Shown here: in pieces, positions 27,766-37,499 of the stretch | Layout: every line of letters starts with the position of its first letter | Position numbering within the stretch: position 1 is the first letter of the stretch | Assembly: GCF_000422265.1 (NCBI RefSeq) | Contig: NZ_KE383813.1 | Span: 47,624 to 111,623 of the forward strand | Source: Kaistella palustris DSM 21579 | GTDB lineage: Bacteria; Bacteroidota; Bacteroidia; Flavobacteriales; Weeksellaceae | Length of the DNA stretch: 64,000 bases | Direction: 5' to 3' | The notes under the pieces: model-generated | What the model was told of the DNA's origin: nothing | Database searches by the model: none | Seen by the model: only the letters and a program-made list of their open reading frames with translations | Translations under genes and position numbers: made by a program

Positions 27766-28200
27766 ATGGCAGATTCGTTTTCAAAAAAGGAAAACTTTAA
27801 GAAAAAACTTCAGAAACAAAAGGAAAAAGCCCTTCGACGCGAGGAGAGAAAAGAAAGTAACGACAAAGGCAAGGAGCTCGACGACATGATCATGTACGTG
27901 GATGCTTACGGTCAGCTTACCAGCACACCACCGGATAAAAACGACAAGATCGATGTGGATCTGGACAGCATACAGCTGGGCGCCGCGCCACGGGAGGCTG
28001 AAGAAGTAGTTAAGATCGGGATCGTGACGTTCCTGAGCGAAAAAGGCTATGGTTTTATTACCGCAGATACTTTGAAAGATAATATTTTCTTTCACAGCAA
28101 CAACTGCACAGAAATGGTAAAAAAGGGAAACAAAGTTTCATTCGAAATCGAGCGTTCACCAAAAGGACTCACTGCAGTCGACATCAAGGTGATCAGATAA
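27766..28200 (+). CDS. Cold-shock-domain RNA-binding protein with charged N-terminal extension
   Basis: 144 residues. The C-terminal 65 residues form a cold shock domain with IGIVTFLSEKGYGFITAD (RNP1-like) and DNIFFHSNN (RNP2-like). The first 80 residues are a lysine/glutamate-rich extension (FKKKLQKQKEKALRREERK) not present in the small CspA type. It probably binds single-stranded RNA or DNA, and the basic extension may help. It is followed by an intrinsic terminator. Confidence 0.9.
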   Translation: MADSFSKKENFKKKLQKQKEKALRREERKESNDKGKELDDMIMYVDAYGQLTSTPPDKNDKIDVDLDSIQLGAAPREAEEVVKIGIVTFLSEKGYGFITADTLKDNIFFHSNNCTEMVKKGNKVSFEIERSPKGLTAVDIKVIR

Positions 28201-28209
28201 TCAACTATT

Positions 28210-28232
28210 AGCTCCGCGAGGGGCTTTTTTTA
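28210..28232 (+). terminator. Terminator after the cold-shock-domain gene
   Basis: AGCTCC, a GCGA tetraloop and GGGGCT followed by seven Ts. Confidence 0.85.
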
Positions 28233-28275
28233 TATTTAATGATTTCCTGAGTAGCTTTTTAATTTTTTTTTAAAG

Positions 28276-28800
28276 ATGTCAGCAAGACTTTCCAAACTCT
28301 ACTTTCAGCAAAATGATGCCGTTGCGCTTGCGAAGGATCTCCTGGGTAAAACGCTTGTCCGGAAGTTTGCAGATGGCCGTGAATTCCGTGCGCAGATCAC
28401 CGAAACAGAAGCGTATTTCGGCCCGGATGATCAGGCGAGCCACGCCAGCAAAGGCCGCACACCACGCACGGAATTAATGTTCGGTGCCGGCGGTACGGTG
28501 TATGTGTACCTCATTTACGGCAAGTACTGGCTACTGAATATTGTTACCGGTACAGAGGATCTTCCCGAAGCCGTTCTGATCCGCGGACTCACCACCGTAA
28601 GCGGCCCGGGCAGAATCGGCAATCTTCTGGAGCTCGACCGAAGTTTTTACGGCGAAGATCTTGACACTTCGCAACGGCTGTGGCTGGAAGAGTCCGAACT
28701 TGCGGGTGCGCTGATCACCGGCCCGCGCGTCGGCGTAGATTATGCCGGCGATGAATGGCGTCTGAAACCCTGGCGCTTTATTTTACAGGAAGAAATATAG
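28276..28800 (+). CDS. 3-methyladenine (alkyladenine) DNA glycosylase, AAG/MPG family
   Basis: 174 residues, a little shorter than most members. It removes alkylated purines from DNA to start base excision repair. Family motifs: DLLGKTLVR, ITETEAYFGPDDQASHA with the catalytic Glu, GGTVYVYLIYGKYWLLNIVT, AVLIRGL, GPGRIGNLLELDRSF and a final GPRVGVDYA. All core blocks are present, so it should be active. It is a single gene with its own start 44 bases after the cold-shock terminator. Confidence 0.92.
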   Translation: MSARLSKLYFQQNDAVALAKDLLGKTLVRKFADGREFRAQITETEAYFGPDDQASHASKGRTPRTELMFGAGGTVYVYLIYGKYWLLNIVTGTEDLPEAVLIRGLTTVSGPGRIGNLLELDRSFYGEDLDTSQRLWLEESELAGALITGPRVGVDYAGDEWRLKPWRFILQEEI

Positions 28801-29100
28801 AACATTGCGTAAATAAGGTTATTACATTTATTCGTGCCAGGTGGAACTATAAATCCTTTCGAATTCATAGGACAATACTTCGTATAAAAACCAAAGGAAA
28901 TATAGAGCTGGAAAACTTTAAAAAGTAAAGTTCCAACCTGCTTCAGTTCATTATTTGACTCACCTGCAAAATTGCTATTTACCCTTCAAAAAAAATGACA
29001 TCAGTAAAATCCCGGTGCCATTATAAGTTATATATATTTTCTGCCGAACTGTGACTGCAATACCGTTCAAATAAAATCACACTAAAGCCTAAAATTCCGG
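28801..29100. other. Intergenic stretch, nothing recognised
   Basis: About 300 AT-rich bases between convergent genes. No gene, clear terminator or repeat seen. Confidence 0.5.
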
Positions 29101-30114
29101 TTAGTTTGAAACACCGCCCAAAACTCCGATGATCTGTCCTGTAATATAAGAGGAACAGGCTGGTGCGGCGAGAAATACGTAAGTAGGTGAAAGTTCTTCG
29201 GGCTGCGCAGCGCGCTTCATAGGATTTTCGGCGCCAAATTTTTTCACGTCTTCTTTTTTCTGGTCTGCCGGATTCAGCGGTGTCCACACAGGACCTGGCG
29301 CAACGGCATTTACGCGGATTCCTTTTTCCACGAGATTTTTGGCCAGGGATTGCGTAAACGCATTAATGCCGCCTTTGGTCAGCGAATAATCAATCATTTT
29401 CTCATTCCCAAAGAGGCCGTTTACCGAACTGGTATTGATGATACTGTCGCCTTCGTTTAGATGAGGCAACACGGCTTTCGCCATATAAAAATAACCGTAA
29501 AGATTGGTTTTCATTGTCATGTCGAAATGTTCGGGCGAGATCCAGTCGAGACCTTCTGCGTGCGCCTGAAAAGCTGCATTGTTGACCAGAATATTAATGG
29601 TTCCCAACTCTTTCACAGTCTCTTCCACTGCCGCTTTACAAAACCCGGGATCGGCCACATCACCCGCAATGGTCAGCGCCCGCCGGCCTTCTTTTTCTAC
29701 TGCTTTTCTGGTAGCGGCAGCATCTTCGTGCTCATTAAGATAAACGATGGCCACATCGGCACCTTCCCGTGCAAACAGCACAGCCACGGCACGCCCGATT
29801 CCGGAATCGGCGCCGGTGATAAGTGCAACCTTACCTTTTAATTTTTCCGAACCTTTATAATTCGGAGCCTCGTAGCGCGGTTCCAGTTCCATATCTTTTT
29901 CCAGGCCCGGCTTTTTCAGTTTCTGTCCGGGAAATGGTGGTGCCGGCTCTACCTGGGAACCGGCCTGAACTGCCTTCTGTTTTTCATCATCTTCCTTACT
30001 TTTTTCTTTTTTAGGTGATTTCGCGTCGAGTTCGTCAATATGCTTTTGAATCTCCTGTTGTTTTTTGGCAGTGCGTTCTGCGTTTTCAGCGAAATTTTTC
30101 AAGGTATTTTTCAT
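29101..30114 (-). CDS. SDR family oxidoreductase with long charged N-terminus
   Basis: 337 residues. The first 90 residues are lysine/glutamate-rich and likely helical or disordered. The SDR core then begins at KVALITGADSGIGRAVAVLF. The NNAAF motif, catalytic Ser in NTSSVNG and Tyr/Lys in DYSLTKGG are present. C-terminal PGPVWTPLNP and FLAAPACSSYITGQ complete the family. It belongs to the YghA-like group of NAD(P)H-dependent SDRs often linked to general stress in Bacteroidota. Substrate unknown. Confidence 0.9.
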   Translation of the reverse strand: MKNTLKNFAENAERTAKKQQEIQKHIDELDAKSPKKEKSKEDDEKQKAVQAGSQVEPAPPFPGQKLKKPGLEKDMELEPRYEAPNYKGSEKLKGKVALITGADSGIGRAVAVLFAREGADVAIVYLNEHEDAAATRKAVEKEGRRALTIAGDVADPGFCKAAVEETVKELGTINILVNNAAFQAHAEGLDWISPEHFDMTMKTNLYGYFYMAKAVLPHLNEGDSIINTSSVNGLFGNEKMIDYSLTKGGINAFTQSLAKNLVEKGIRVNAVAPGPVWTPLNPADQKKEDVKKFGAENPMKRAAQPEELSPTYVFLAAPACSSYITGQIIGVLGGVSN

Positions 30115-30270
30115 AATATTTCTGAGTGTGGTTTAATAGGTTTTCCGCGGGTATAAAAGCAAAGACTGTGCAACAAAACACCTTTTTCATTTTTTCTGAA
30201 GCATATTTCGTTTTTGCCTATTCCACTATAAACCTAGCCGTGGGCAAAACTAGTGTCTCTTTATTCCTTA

Positions 30271-31254
30271 TTAAAAGTAGTCTACAAATTCATTAATAAT
30301 ATTCAGTTCGTCCGCACTGAGGTCAAAATTTAAAGCTTCTGCGTTTTGCTTTGCCTGTCGCGCATTTCTCGCTCCTGCAAGTGCTACTGTAATTCCCGGC
30401 CGCTCAATGGTCCAGCGTAAAACAAGCTGGCTTAAACTTGCGTTATGTTCCGACGCGATGGGTTTAATTTTCGCCAGCAGTTCGTTCGTTTTCTCTACGA
30501 ATTCGGGTTGAAAATGTGGCAGGTCCGCCCGGTGGTCACCTTCTTTAAAATGGTGGCCCGATTTAATTTTCCCGGTCAGTAATCCTCTTTCCATGGGGCT
30601 GTAAGCCAGCACAGATTTCCCGGTTTTTATGCAGTACGGAACTGTTTCATCCTCCACACTGCGGTTAACCATGCTGAACGGAATCTGATTAGAAACCAGT
30701 GATACACTTTGTCCTGCTTCAGCCATTTGCTGTGCATTATAGTTGCAGACGCCGGCGTATCGCACCTTTCCCTGTTCGATCAGTTTGGCTACAGCTTCGA
30801 AGGTCTCGTCGATCGGCGTGGTAACATCCGGCCAGTGGATCTGGTAGAGATCGATATAATCGGTACCCAGCCGTTTCAGGCTTTGTTCACATTCATAAAT
30901 TACACTGTCGCTGCCCGCATATTTGTAAATGTCGATCTTGCGGCCGCTGTTATCCTGGGAATGCATGGCGAGTTTTCCTTTTTCCAGATCCCAGCGCATA
31001 CCGAACTTGGTAAGGATCTGAACCGTATCGCGTGGCAGGCCTTTAATTGCTTCACCCACGATCTCTTCACTTGTTCCCTGTCCGTAAACCGGCGCCGTAT
31101 CAACAGAAGTGACACCCAAATCGTACGAGGTTCTGATGGCTTCGATGGCATCATTTCGGTCGGTACTTCCCCACATCCAGCCGCCTGCCGCCCAGGCTCC
31201 AAATGTTATGGCTGAAACTTTCAAATCGCTGTTTCCTAATTTTCTGTATTGCAT
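30271..31254 (-). CDS. Aldo/keto reductase
   Basis: 327 residues, TIM-barrel NADPH-dependent oxidoreductase. The catalytic tetrad can be placed: Asp and Tyr in SVDTAPVYGQG, Lys in LTKFGMRW, His in YQIHWPD. A C-terminal cofactor-binding GARNARQAKQNAEAL is present. Substrate unknown. It is on the same strand as the SDR but separated by about 155 bases, so co-transcription is uncertain. Confidence 0.9.
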   Translation of the reverse strand: MQYRKLGNSDLKVSAITFGAWAAGGWMWGSTDRNDAIEAIRTSYDLGVTSVDTAPVYGQGTSEEIVGEAIKGLPRDTVQILTKFGMRWDLEKGKLAMHSQDNSGRKIDIYKYAGSDSVIYECEQSLKRLGTDYIDLYQIHWPDVTTPIDETFEAVAKLIEQGKVRYAGVCNYNAQQMAEAGQSVSLVSNQIPFSMVNRSVEDETVPYCIKTGKSVLAYSPMERGLLTGKIKSGHHFKEGDHRADLPHFQPEFVEKTNELLAKIKPIASEHNASLSQLVLRWTIERPGITVALAGARNARQAKQNAEALNFDLSADELNIINEFVDYF

Positions 31255-31578
31255 TTTCCTTTAGTTTTAATGTTGATGTAATTTAATCAGTATGAACCGC
31301 AACAAGAACCCGACCATCTGCATGATTAGAAATCCTTTATCTGTAATTTTATTTTACGCTTTAATTTAAGGACATATACTTAAGCTCATCCTGGCAAGCG
31401 ACTTCTTTCTATTAGGGATCATGCCGTCTTATTTTCTTCATTAATGAAAGTGTACGTTTCATTAGCCACAGATTCAGCAGCAAACCGCGTGCATTAATGC
31501 CTCTCAGCGTTCGTGAAAAAGTTAAAAGTGTTATCTTTGAGATCTATTGTTGTACAACTTAAAATTCAGTCCTGAAAA
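31255..31578. other. Divergent intergenic region with promoter of the signalling operon
   Basis: About 320 bases between the aldo/keto reductase and the phosphorelay operon. A TATCTTTG box (31532-31539), matching TAnnTTTG, lies 40 bases before the first kinase start; the -33 element is weak. Nothing else recognised. Confidence 0.5.
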
Positions 31579-32724
31579 ATGATCCTAATTGTCGATGATT
31601 CTCCCGAAAACATTATCTCCCTAAAAATGGTGCTGGAGAAAAATGATTTCGAAGTGGATACCGCTTCTTCCGGCGAAGAGGCTTTAAAAAAAATACTCAA
31701 AAAATCTTATGTCCTTATCATTCTGGATGTTCAGATGCCGGGCATGGACGGTTTTGAAGTAGCTGAAGTAATATCAGGGTACAGCAAAGCCAAAGAAACT
31801 GCCATTATATTCCTTTCTGCCGCCAGTGCAAATGTGAATCTTATTACAAGGGGTTACTCCTCCGGCGGTCTGGATTATATCAGCAAACCCGTGGATATGA
31901 ATATCCTTTTGCTGAAAGTGAAAACCTTTTACCGGATCTATGAGCAGAGCCGCGCTCTAAATGAAATGCAGGATGCCCTGCGCGCTGAAATAGATTTCAG
32001 GAAAGAAGCCGAACGCAAAAAAGATGAATTCATCAGTATCGCAAGCCACGAACTGAAAACTCCGATGACGAGCATTAAAGGTTACATACAGCTGCTGGAG
32101 CGAAGTCTGGATAAGAATGATATTGAGACGGTACGCAAAAGACTTCATAAAGTACAGAACCAGGTAGAAAAACTGAATCTCCTCGTCGCTGATCTTCTGG
32201 ATATTTCCAAGATCGAAAGCGGAAAACTCAAGCTTAACCGCAAATATTTCTGTTTTGGTCAGTTGCTTGATCACATTCTGGAGGCGGTACAGGAAAACAA
32301 TCCGCATGTGAAAATCCTCACAAAGGCAAGTACAAAAACCGAAGTCTTCGGCGATGAAATGCGTATCGAGCAGGTGATCACCAACTTCATCACCAATGCC
32401 ATAAAATACGCCCCCGATGGCGATGAAATTCATGTCACCTCCCATAGCGACGGTGAAACGATTCTTTTTTCAGTGCGCGATTTCGGTATTGGTATGTCCG
32501 AAGAGCATGAACAGAAAATCTTCCAGAAATTTTACCGGATCGAGGAGTCTTCTGAGCGTTTTCAGGGCTTAGGTATCGGTCTGTATATCTGCCAGGAGAT
32601 CATCGACCGGCACAAAGGCAAGATCGGTGTTACAAGTACGCTGGGTGAAGGCTCAACTTTCTATTTTAAAATTCCTCTGCATCCGGAAATGGCAGAACAA
32701 AAAAACTTACAGTATGACATTTAA
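31579..32724 (+). CDS. Response regulator-histidine kinase (REC-HisKA-HATPase)
   Basis: 381 residues, cytoplasmic, no membrane segment. An N-terminal receiver domain (1-118) has the phosphoacceptor D50 in LIILDVQMPGMDG and KP at 103-104. A short coiled linker leads to HisKA with H157 in FISIASHELKTPM, then a HATPase domain with NAIKYAPDG and FGIGMS, ending GLGIGLYICQEII. It probably reads the phosphorylation state of a partner and passes phosphate on. It is the first gene of a six-gene cluster, and its end overlaps the next gene by 11 bases. Confidence 0.92.
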   Translation: MILIVDDSPENIISLKMVLEKNDFEVDTASSGEEALKKILKKSYVLIILDVQMPGMDGFEVAEVISGYSKAKETAIIFLSAASANVNLITRGYSSGGLDYISKPVDMNILLLKVKTFYRIYEQSRALNEMQDALRAEIDFRKEAERKKDEFISIASHELKTPMTSIKGYIQLLERSLDKNDIETVRKRLHKVQNQVEKLNLLVADLLDISKIESGKLKLNRKYFCFGQLLDHILEAVQENNPHVKILTKASTKTEVFGDEMRIEQVITNFITNAIKYAPDGDEIHVTSHSDGETILFSVRDFGIGMSEEHEQKIFQKFYRIEESSERFQGLGIGLYICQEIIDRHKGKIGVTSTLGEGSTFYFKIPLHPEMAEQKNLQYDI

Positions 32725-35700
32725 GAAAAATCTACTCTTTGGACTGGGCCTCTCGGTTCTACTTCTCATTATAAGTTCAGTTGCTTCCTACCTCAGTATC
32801 ACCAATCTGATCAGCAATGCACAGATGGTGCGGCAAAGCAATGTAACCATCAAGGATCTGGACAATGTGCTGTCTTTGGTCAAAGATGCTGAAACCGGGC
32901 AGCGCGGCTATCTGCTGACCGGCAACGAAGTCTTTCTGAAACCATACAACACCGCCAAACTGCAGATTTCAGAAGCCATTACCACTTTGTCCCGCGAACT
33001 GAGCGATACCGATGCGCAGCGAAGTAAATTTGCAAAACTCCAGTTGAGTGTAAATTCCCGCATGCAGATCCTGGAGGAGAATTTAAATTACCGAAAACAA
33101 ACGCAAACTGTGACTGCCGAACAGTTGCTTGCCGGTAAGAAGTTTATGGATGATATCCGGCAAACGGTTTCTGCCATGCAGAACGAAGAAAAGAAAATAC
33201 TGCAGACACGCACCGAAACCATGGAGAAGTTTGCCTCCTTTACTCCGTTACTTATCATCTTTTCCGCCCTCCTCGCCCTTGCGATCACACTTACATTCTA
33301 CCGGAAAGTTTCGCGCGATTTCAGTGAAAAAAACGCACTTGCCACAGAACTTGAGGAAAAAAACAGAGAAACCGAGGACCGCCTGACTGCAATAGAGAAA
33401 GTAGCCGGGCAAATATCGGACGGCGACTACAATATTCTGCTGGATCCCACAGTGAAAGAAAGTTTGGGCAGCGTGGCCAAACCACTAAATCACATGGCAG
33501 AATCTCTGCAGACCTCATTTAACCTTCTGGAGGAAAAAGAGTGGCTCAGTTCTGCCGTCGCACAGCTAAATGATGGCGTGATGGGTGAAAAAAGTCTGGA
33601 AGAACTTGCCGCGGATGTGCTGGGTATCATCACGGGACTTACCGAAAGCCGTGTGGCAGCAATTTATCTGCATGGTGACGATAATTACCTGCATCTGATG
33701 GGAAGTTATGCGCTGGCCAAAGATCTTGTAAAGACCAGGATCGCAGTCGGCGACGGCATTTTGGGCGAAGCATTCCGCACCGGAAAACACATTTTGGTGG
33801 AAGATATCGAAGATATTGATGCGACCATCAGTTACGCGACCGGAAAAACCAAACCTACAAACATCCTGGCATTGCCGATCACCAGAAATGGTCTGCCGAT
33901 GGGCGTGGTAGAATTAGGTTCTACGCAGGAGTACGGCGGGCAGCAGCTAAAGTTTTTGGAAGCGGTTGCCGGCAATATTGGTCTGGCTTTCTATGGTGTT
34001 CAAAGCCGCCTGAAAATGCAGGAACTTCTGGAAGAAACTCAGGCACAGTCGGAAGAGTTGCAGACGCAGCATTCTGAGCTCGAAAACATTAACGAAGAAC
34101 TTGAAGCACAGTCCCAAAAACTGTTGGCTTCCGAAGAAGAGTTACGTGTACAGCAGGAAGAGCTTTTGCAGAGCAATCAGGAACTGGAAGAAAGAACAGG
34201 TTTACTGGAAGAGAAAAATGCCCTGATCGAAGAACACAATATCAGCATTCAGCAGAAATCACTCGAGCTTGAGCAAAGCACCAAATATAAATCGGAGTTT
34301 CTGGCAAATATGTCGCATGAACTTCGCACACCTTTGAACTCAATACTTCTGCTCTCTAAATTAATGACTGAAAGCGAGGACCTGGATCCGCAATACGTGG
34401 AATATGGCGCGGTGATGCAGAGTTCCGGACAGGGATTGCTGACGCTCATCGATGAGATCCTGGACCTGTCGAAAATTGAATCCGGCAAAATGACGCTGGA
34501 GATCGACAGTATTGAAGTGGAACAGGTGGCAACGGATATGCGCATGCTTTTCAGCCCGCAAACCCGCGAGAAAAATCTGGCTTTAAATATTGAAATAGCT
34601 CCGGACACCTCAAAAATGGTGAATACCGACAAACTCCGCCTCGAACAGATCTTAAAGAATCTGCTGTCGAATGCCATTAAATTTACCTCCGAAGGAAGTA
34701 TTACCCTACACATTTCCAATGATGAGGCGAAACAGAAACTTATTTTCAAAGTCATCGATACCGGAATTGGCATTGCAAAAAATAAACTGCGGATGGTGTT
34801 CGAAGCCTTCCAGCAGGCCGACGGAACCACCCAACGAAAATATGGCGGAACCGGTTTAGGTCTTTCGATCAGCCGCGAACTCGCCAGGTTGCTCGGCGGT
34901 GAGATCGACCTGGAAAGTACCGAAGGCGTCGGCAGTGAGTTTACCCTGACAATTCCCGTGGTGTACACTAAAACCGAAGAAGAACAGCCCACAAAAAAGC
35001 CGGAAAAAAGACCGGTGTATCCTGTGGAAGAAAGCGAGCCACAACCGGTGCGGTTCATCGCCGAACACATTCCGCAACCTATTGAAGATGACCGCGACCA
35101 TATCGTAGAAGATGATAAGATCATTCTGATCATTGAAGATGATACGCCTTTCGCAAAGGTCATGCGCGATTATGCACGGACCAAAAACTACAAAGTAATT
35201 GTGGCGGTGCGCGGCGACGTGGGAATAGAAATGGCCCAACAGTTTAAACCTCTCGCGATTCTGCTCGACATTCAGCTGCCTGTAATGGACGGATGGCAGG
35301 TTATGGAAGCTCTAAAATCTGATCCGCAGACGAAGCCGATCCCGGTTCACATCATGTCGAGCATGCAGTTTAAGCAGGAAAGTTTACTGCGCGGCGCGGT
35401 AGATTTCATCGACAAGCCTTTTGCCCTGGAGCAAATGCAGGACATTTTCAAAAAATTGGAAGACGTATGGAGTGCCGGACCGAAAAAAGTCCTTATCGTA
35501 GAAGAAAACGAACAGCATGCAAAGGCCCTGAGTTATTTTCTGGCCGCCAACAACATCAACACCGATATTGTAAACAACGTGTCCCAAAGTCTGGAAGCAC
35601 TGCAGAACAAAGAGATCGACTGCGTGATCCTGGATATGGGAATGCCGGATAAAAACGCATACGAAACGCTGGAAACCATTAAACAGCACAAAGGTCTGGA

Positions 35701-36298
35701 GCAGCTTCCGATCATTGTGTTTACCGGAAAAAGTCTGTCTCAGGGTGAAGAGAGCCGCATCAAAAAGTACGCAGATTCCATCGTGGTAAAGACCGCCTAT
35801 TCTTATCAGCGGATTCTGGACGAGGCGGGGCTTTTCCTTCATCTTGTCGAGGAAAAAAACCGGAAAAATAAAGACAGGTCTTCAGATTTCGAAAACCTCG
35901 GTGCTTTAAGGAATATTCTGAAAGATAAAACCGTGCTTATTGCAGATGATGATGTGCGGAATATCTTCTCGCTGACAAAAGCACTGGAAATCCAGGGGAT
36001 GAAAGTCATTCCGGCGATCGACGGCAAAGAAGCGCTGAAAATTTTAAAGGAAAATAAAAACATCGATGTGGTACTGATGGATATGATGATGCCTGAGATG
36101 GACGGTTATGAAAGCATCCGCGAGATCCGGTCGATGCATCAGTTTAAAAATCTGCCGGTCCTGGCAGTCACTTCCAAGGCGATGATCGGTGACCGTGAGA
36201 AATGCATTGCTGTAGGTGCCTCCGATTACATTTCAAAACCTGTAGACATCGATCAGATGGTGTCTTTGTTAAGAGTTTGGCTTTACGATAAAATTTAA
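32714..36298 (+). CDS. CHASE3-HAMP-GAF hybrid histidine kinase with three receiver domains
   Basis: About 1194 residues from MTFKKNLLFG; a start 87 bases upstream would run deep into the previous gene and mask TM1. Order: TM1 (8-30), CHASE3 sensor (about 38-170, with DAETGQRGYLLTG), TM2 (177-195), HAMP (197-255), GAF (280-430) and a long coiled coil (432-525). Then HisKA with H535 (ANMSHELRTPLNS), HATPase (640-750), and three REC domains with acceptors D852, D974 and D1123. The second REC has Glu-Glu-Asn in place of the usual acidic pair context but keeps Asp, Thr and Lys. It would be a membrane stress sensor feeding several receivers. The architecture resembles Bacteroidota and myxobacterial phosphorelay hubs. 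Confidence 0.92.
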   Translation: MTFKKNLLFGLGLSVLLLIISSVASYLSITNLISNAQMVRQSNVTIKDLDNVLSLVKDAETGQRGYLLTGNEVFLKPYNTAKLQISEAITTLSRELSDTDAQRSKFAKLQLSVNSRMQILEENLNYRKQTQTVTAEQLLAGKKFMDDIRQTVSAMQNEEKKILQTRTETMEKFASFTPLLIIFSALLALAITLTFYRKVSRDFSEKNALATELEEKNRETEDRLTAIEKVAGQISDGDYNILLDPTVKESLGSVAKPLNHMAESLQTSFNLLEEKEWLSSAVAQLNDGVMGEKSLEELAADVLGIITGLTESRVAAIYLHGDDNYLHLMGSYALAKDLVKTRIAVGDGILGEAFRTGKHILVEDIEDIDATISYATGKTKPTNILALPITRNGLPMGVVELGSTQEYGGQQLKFLEAVAGNIGLAFYGVQSRLKMQELLEETQAQSEELQTQHSELENINEELEAQSQKLLASEEELRVQQEELLQSNQELEERTGLLEEKNALIEEHNISIQQKSLELEQSTKYKSEFLANMSHELRTPLNSILLLSKLMTESEDLDPQYVEYGAVMQSSGQGLLTLIDEILDLSKIESGKMTLEIDSIEVEQVATDMRMLFSPQTREKNLALNIEIAPDTSKMVNTDKLRLEQILKNLLSNAIKFTSEGSITLHISNDEAKQKLIFKVIDTGIGIAKNKLRMVFEAFQQADGTTQRKYGGTGLGLSISRELARLLGGEIDLESTEGVGSEFTLTIPVVYTKTEEEQPTKKPEKRPVYPVEESEPQPVRFIAEHIPQPIEDDRDHIVEDDKIILIIEDDTPFAKVMRDYARTKNYKVIVAVRGDVGIEMAQQFKPLAILLDIQLPVMDGWQVMEALKSDPQTKPIPVHIMSSMQFKQESLLRGAVDFIDKPFALEQMQDIFKKLEDVWSAGPKKVLIVEENEQHAKALSYFLAANNINTDIVNNVSQSLEALQNKEIDCVILDMGMPDKNAYETLETIKQHKGLEQLPIIVFTGKSLSQGEESRIKKYADSIVVKTAYSYQRILDEAGLFLHLVEEKNRKNKDRSSDFENLGALRNILKDKTVLIADDDVRNIFSLTKALEIQGMKVIPAIDGKEALKILKENKNIDVVLMDMMMPEMDGYESIREIRSMHQFKNLPVLAVTSKAMIGDREKCIAVGASDYISKPVDIDQMVSLLRVWLYDKI

Positions 36299-36309
36299 AG
36301 TTCCTGCGT

Positions 36310-36684
36310 ATGAAAAAAGAAATTCTCATCATTGATGATGACAGCAGAAATATATTTGCCTTAAGCGCAGTACTGAAGGCAAAAAAGTACGGGTGCGTTT
36401 CTGCCCTGAATGCAGTTGACGGGTTGAAGATGCTCAACACCAATACCAATATCGGCGTAGTGCTGCTGGATATGATGATGCCTGAAATGGATGGTTACGA
36501 AGCCATTAACAAAATAAAAGGCAACGGGCAGCTGAAAGATATTCCTGTAATTGCGGTGACCGCACAGGCAATGGCAGGCGACCGCGAAAAATGCCTGGCT
36601 GCAGGTGCCGATGATTACATCTCCAAACCCGTAGATGTGGATCAGCTGCTCACTGTGCTCAACAATTTAAATATCCTGCCTTGA
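36310..36684 (+). CDS. Single-domain response regulator
   Basis: 124 residues consisting only of a receiver domain: acidic DDD near the N-terminus, acceptor Asp in GVVLLDMMMPEMDGYEA and the SKPVD lysine. It is very similar in its C-terminal half to the third receiver of the preceding hybrid kinase, which suggests duplication. It may shuttle phosphate between kinase and outputs. The stop overlaps the TTG start of the cheR-like gene. Confidence 0.93.
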   Translation: MKKEILIIDDDSRNIFALSAVLKAKKYGCVSALNAVDGLKMLNTNTNIGVVLLDMMMPEMDGYEAINKIKGNGQLKDIPVIAVTAQAMAGDREKCLAAGADDYISKPVDVDQLLTVLNNLNILP

Positions 36685-37499
36685 AATCCACCGAAAACGA
36701 CAAATTTGTAGAAATTTTACTTGCAGATGTTCTGGAAGTGTACGGTTATGATTTTACGGGATATTCCCGCGCATCGCTGAAACGCCGCATGATCCGCCTG
36801 TACGAACTCGACGGGTTTGTGAGTTTTGCCGAGTTTCGGTATCGTATCCGTACTGATTCAGGATATTTCAAGCGGTTTATGGAGCAGATCACCATCAATG
36901 TGACGGAGATGTTCCGTGATCCTGAGTTTTTTCAGACTTTAAGAAAAGATATCCTGCCGCGGCTCGGCACCTACCCTTTTATCCGCATCTGGATCGCCGG
37001 CTGCAGCACGGGCGAGGAAGCGTATTCGGTAGCGATTTTTTTAAAGGAACTTAATCTTTTGCACAAGTCGCTCATTTATGCCACAGACATTAATCCCACC
37101 GTATTGGAAACGGCCGCCCAGGCCATTATTCCTATGAGCAAGATTAAAATGTACACCGAAAATTATATTGAAGCCGGCGGCAGTGAACAGTTTTCGGAAT
37201 ATTATACCGCGAATTACTCTCTGGGAAAACTGAAAGACGACCTGAAAAGCAACATTATTTTTTCTACCCACAATCTGGTTTCCGATAATTCATTCAATGA
37301 GTTTCAGCTGATCATGTGCCGCAATGTGCTGATTTATTTCGACAGACCGCTGCAGTCCAAAGTCTTCAACCTGTTCGACAGCAGTCTGGAAAAATTCGGA
37401 TACCTCGCCCTGGGAACGAAAGAAACACTTGATTTTTCTTCGGTCTCGAAAAATTTTGAAAGACATACCACCGGAAAGATCTGGCGCAAAACTCAGTAA
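36681..37499 (+). CDS. CheR-type protein methyltransferase
   Basis: 272 residues. The start is TTG overlapping the upstream stop (TTGA), since no ATG occurs before the conserved GYDFTGYSRASLKRRM. The N-terminal CheR helical domain is followed by an SAM-binding domain with IRIWIAGCSTGEEAYSVAI and the later NLVSDNSFNEFQLIMCRNVL. It would methylate glutamates on a receptor or sensor using SAM. No chemoreceptor is encoded here, so the target may be the CHASE3 kinase or an unlinked protein (inference). Confidence 0.92.
   Translation: MKSTENDKFVEILLADVLEVYGYDFTGYSRASLKRRMIRLYELDGFVSFAEFRYRIRTDSGYFKRFMEQITINVTEMFRDPEFFQTLRKDILPRLGTYPFIRIWIAGCSTGEEAYSVAIFLKELNLLHKSLIYATDINPTVLETAAQAIIPMSKIKMYTENYIEAGGSEQFSEYYTANYSLGKLKDDLKSNIIFSTHNLVSDNSFNEFQLIMCRNVLIYFDRPLQSKVFNLFDSSLEKFGYLALGTKETLDFSSVSKNFERHTTGKIWRKTQ

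Noticed and set aside
32627..32713. Longer start for the hybrid kinase
   Set aside because: The extra 29 residues overlap the upstream kinase and lie before the first membrane helix without conserved features.
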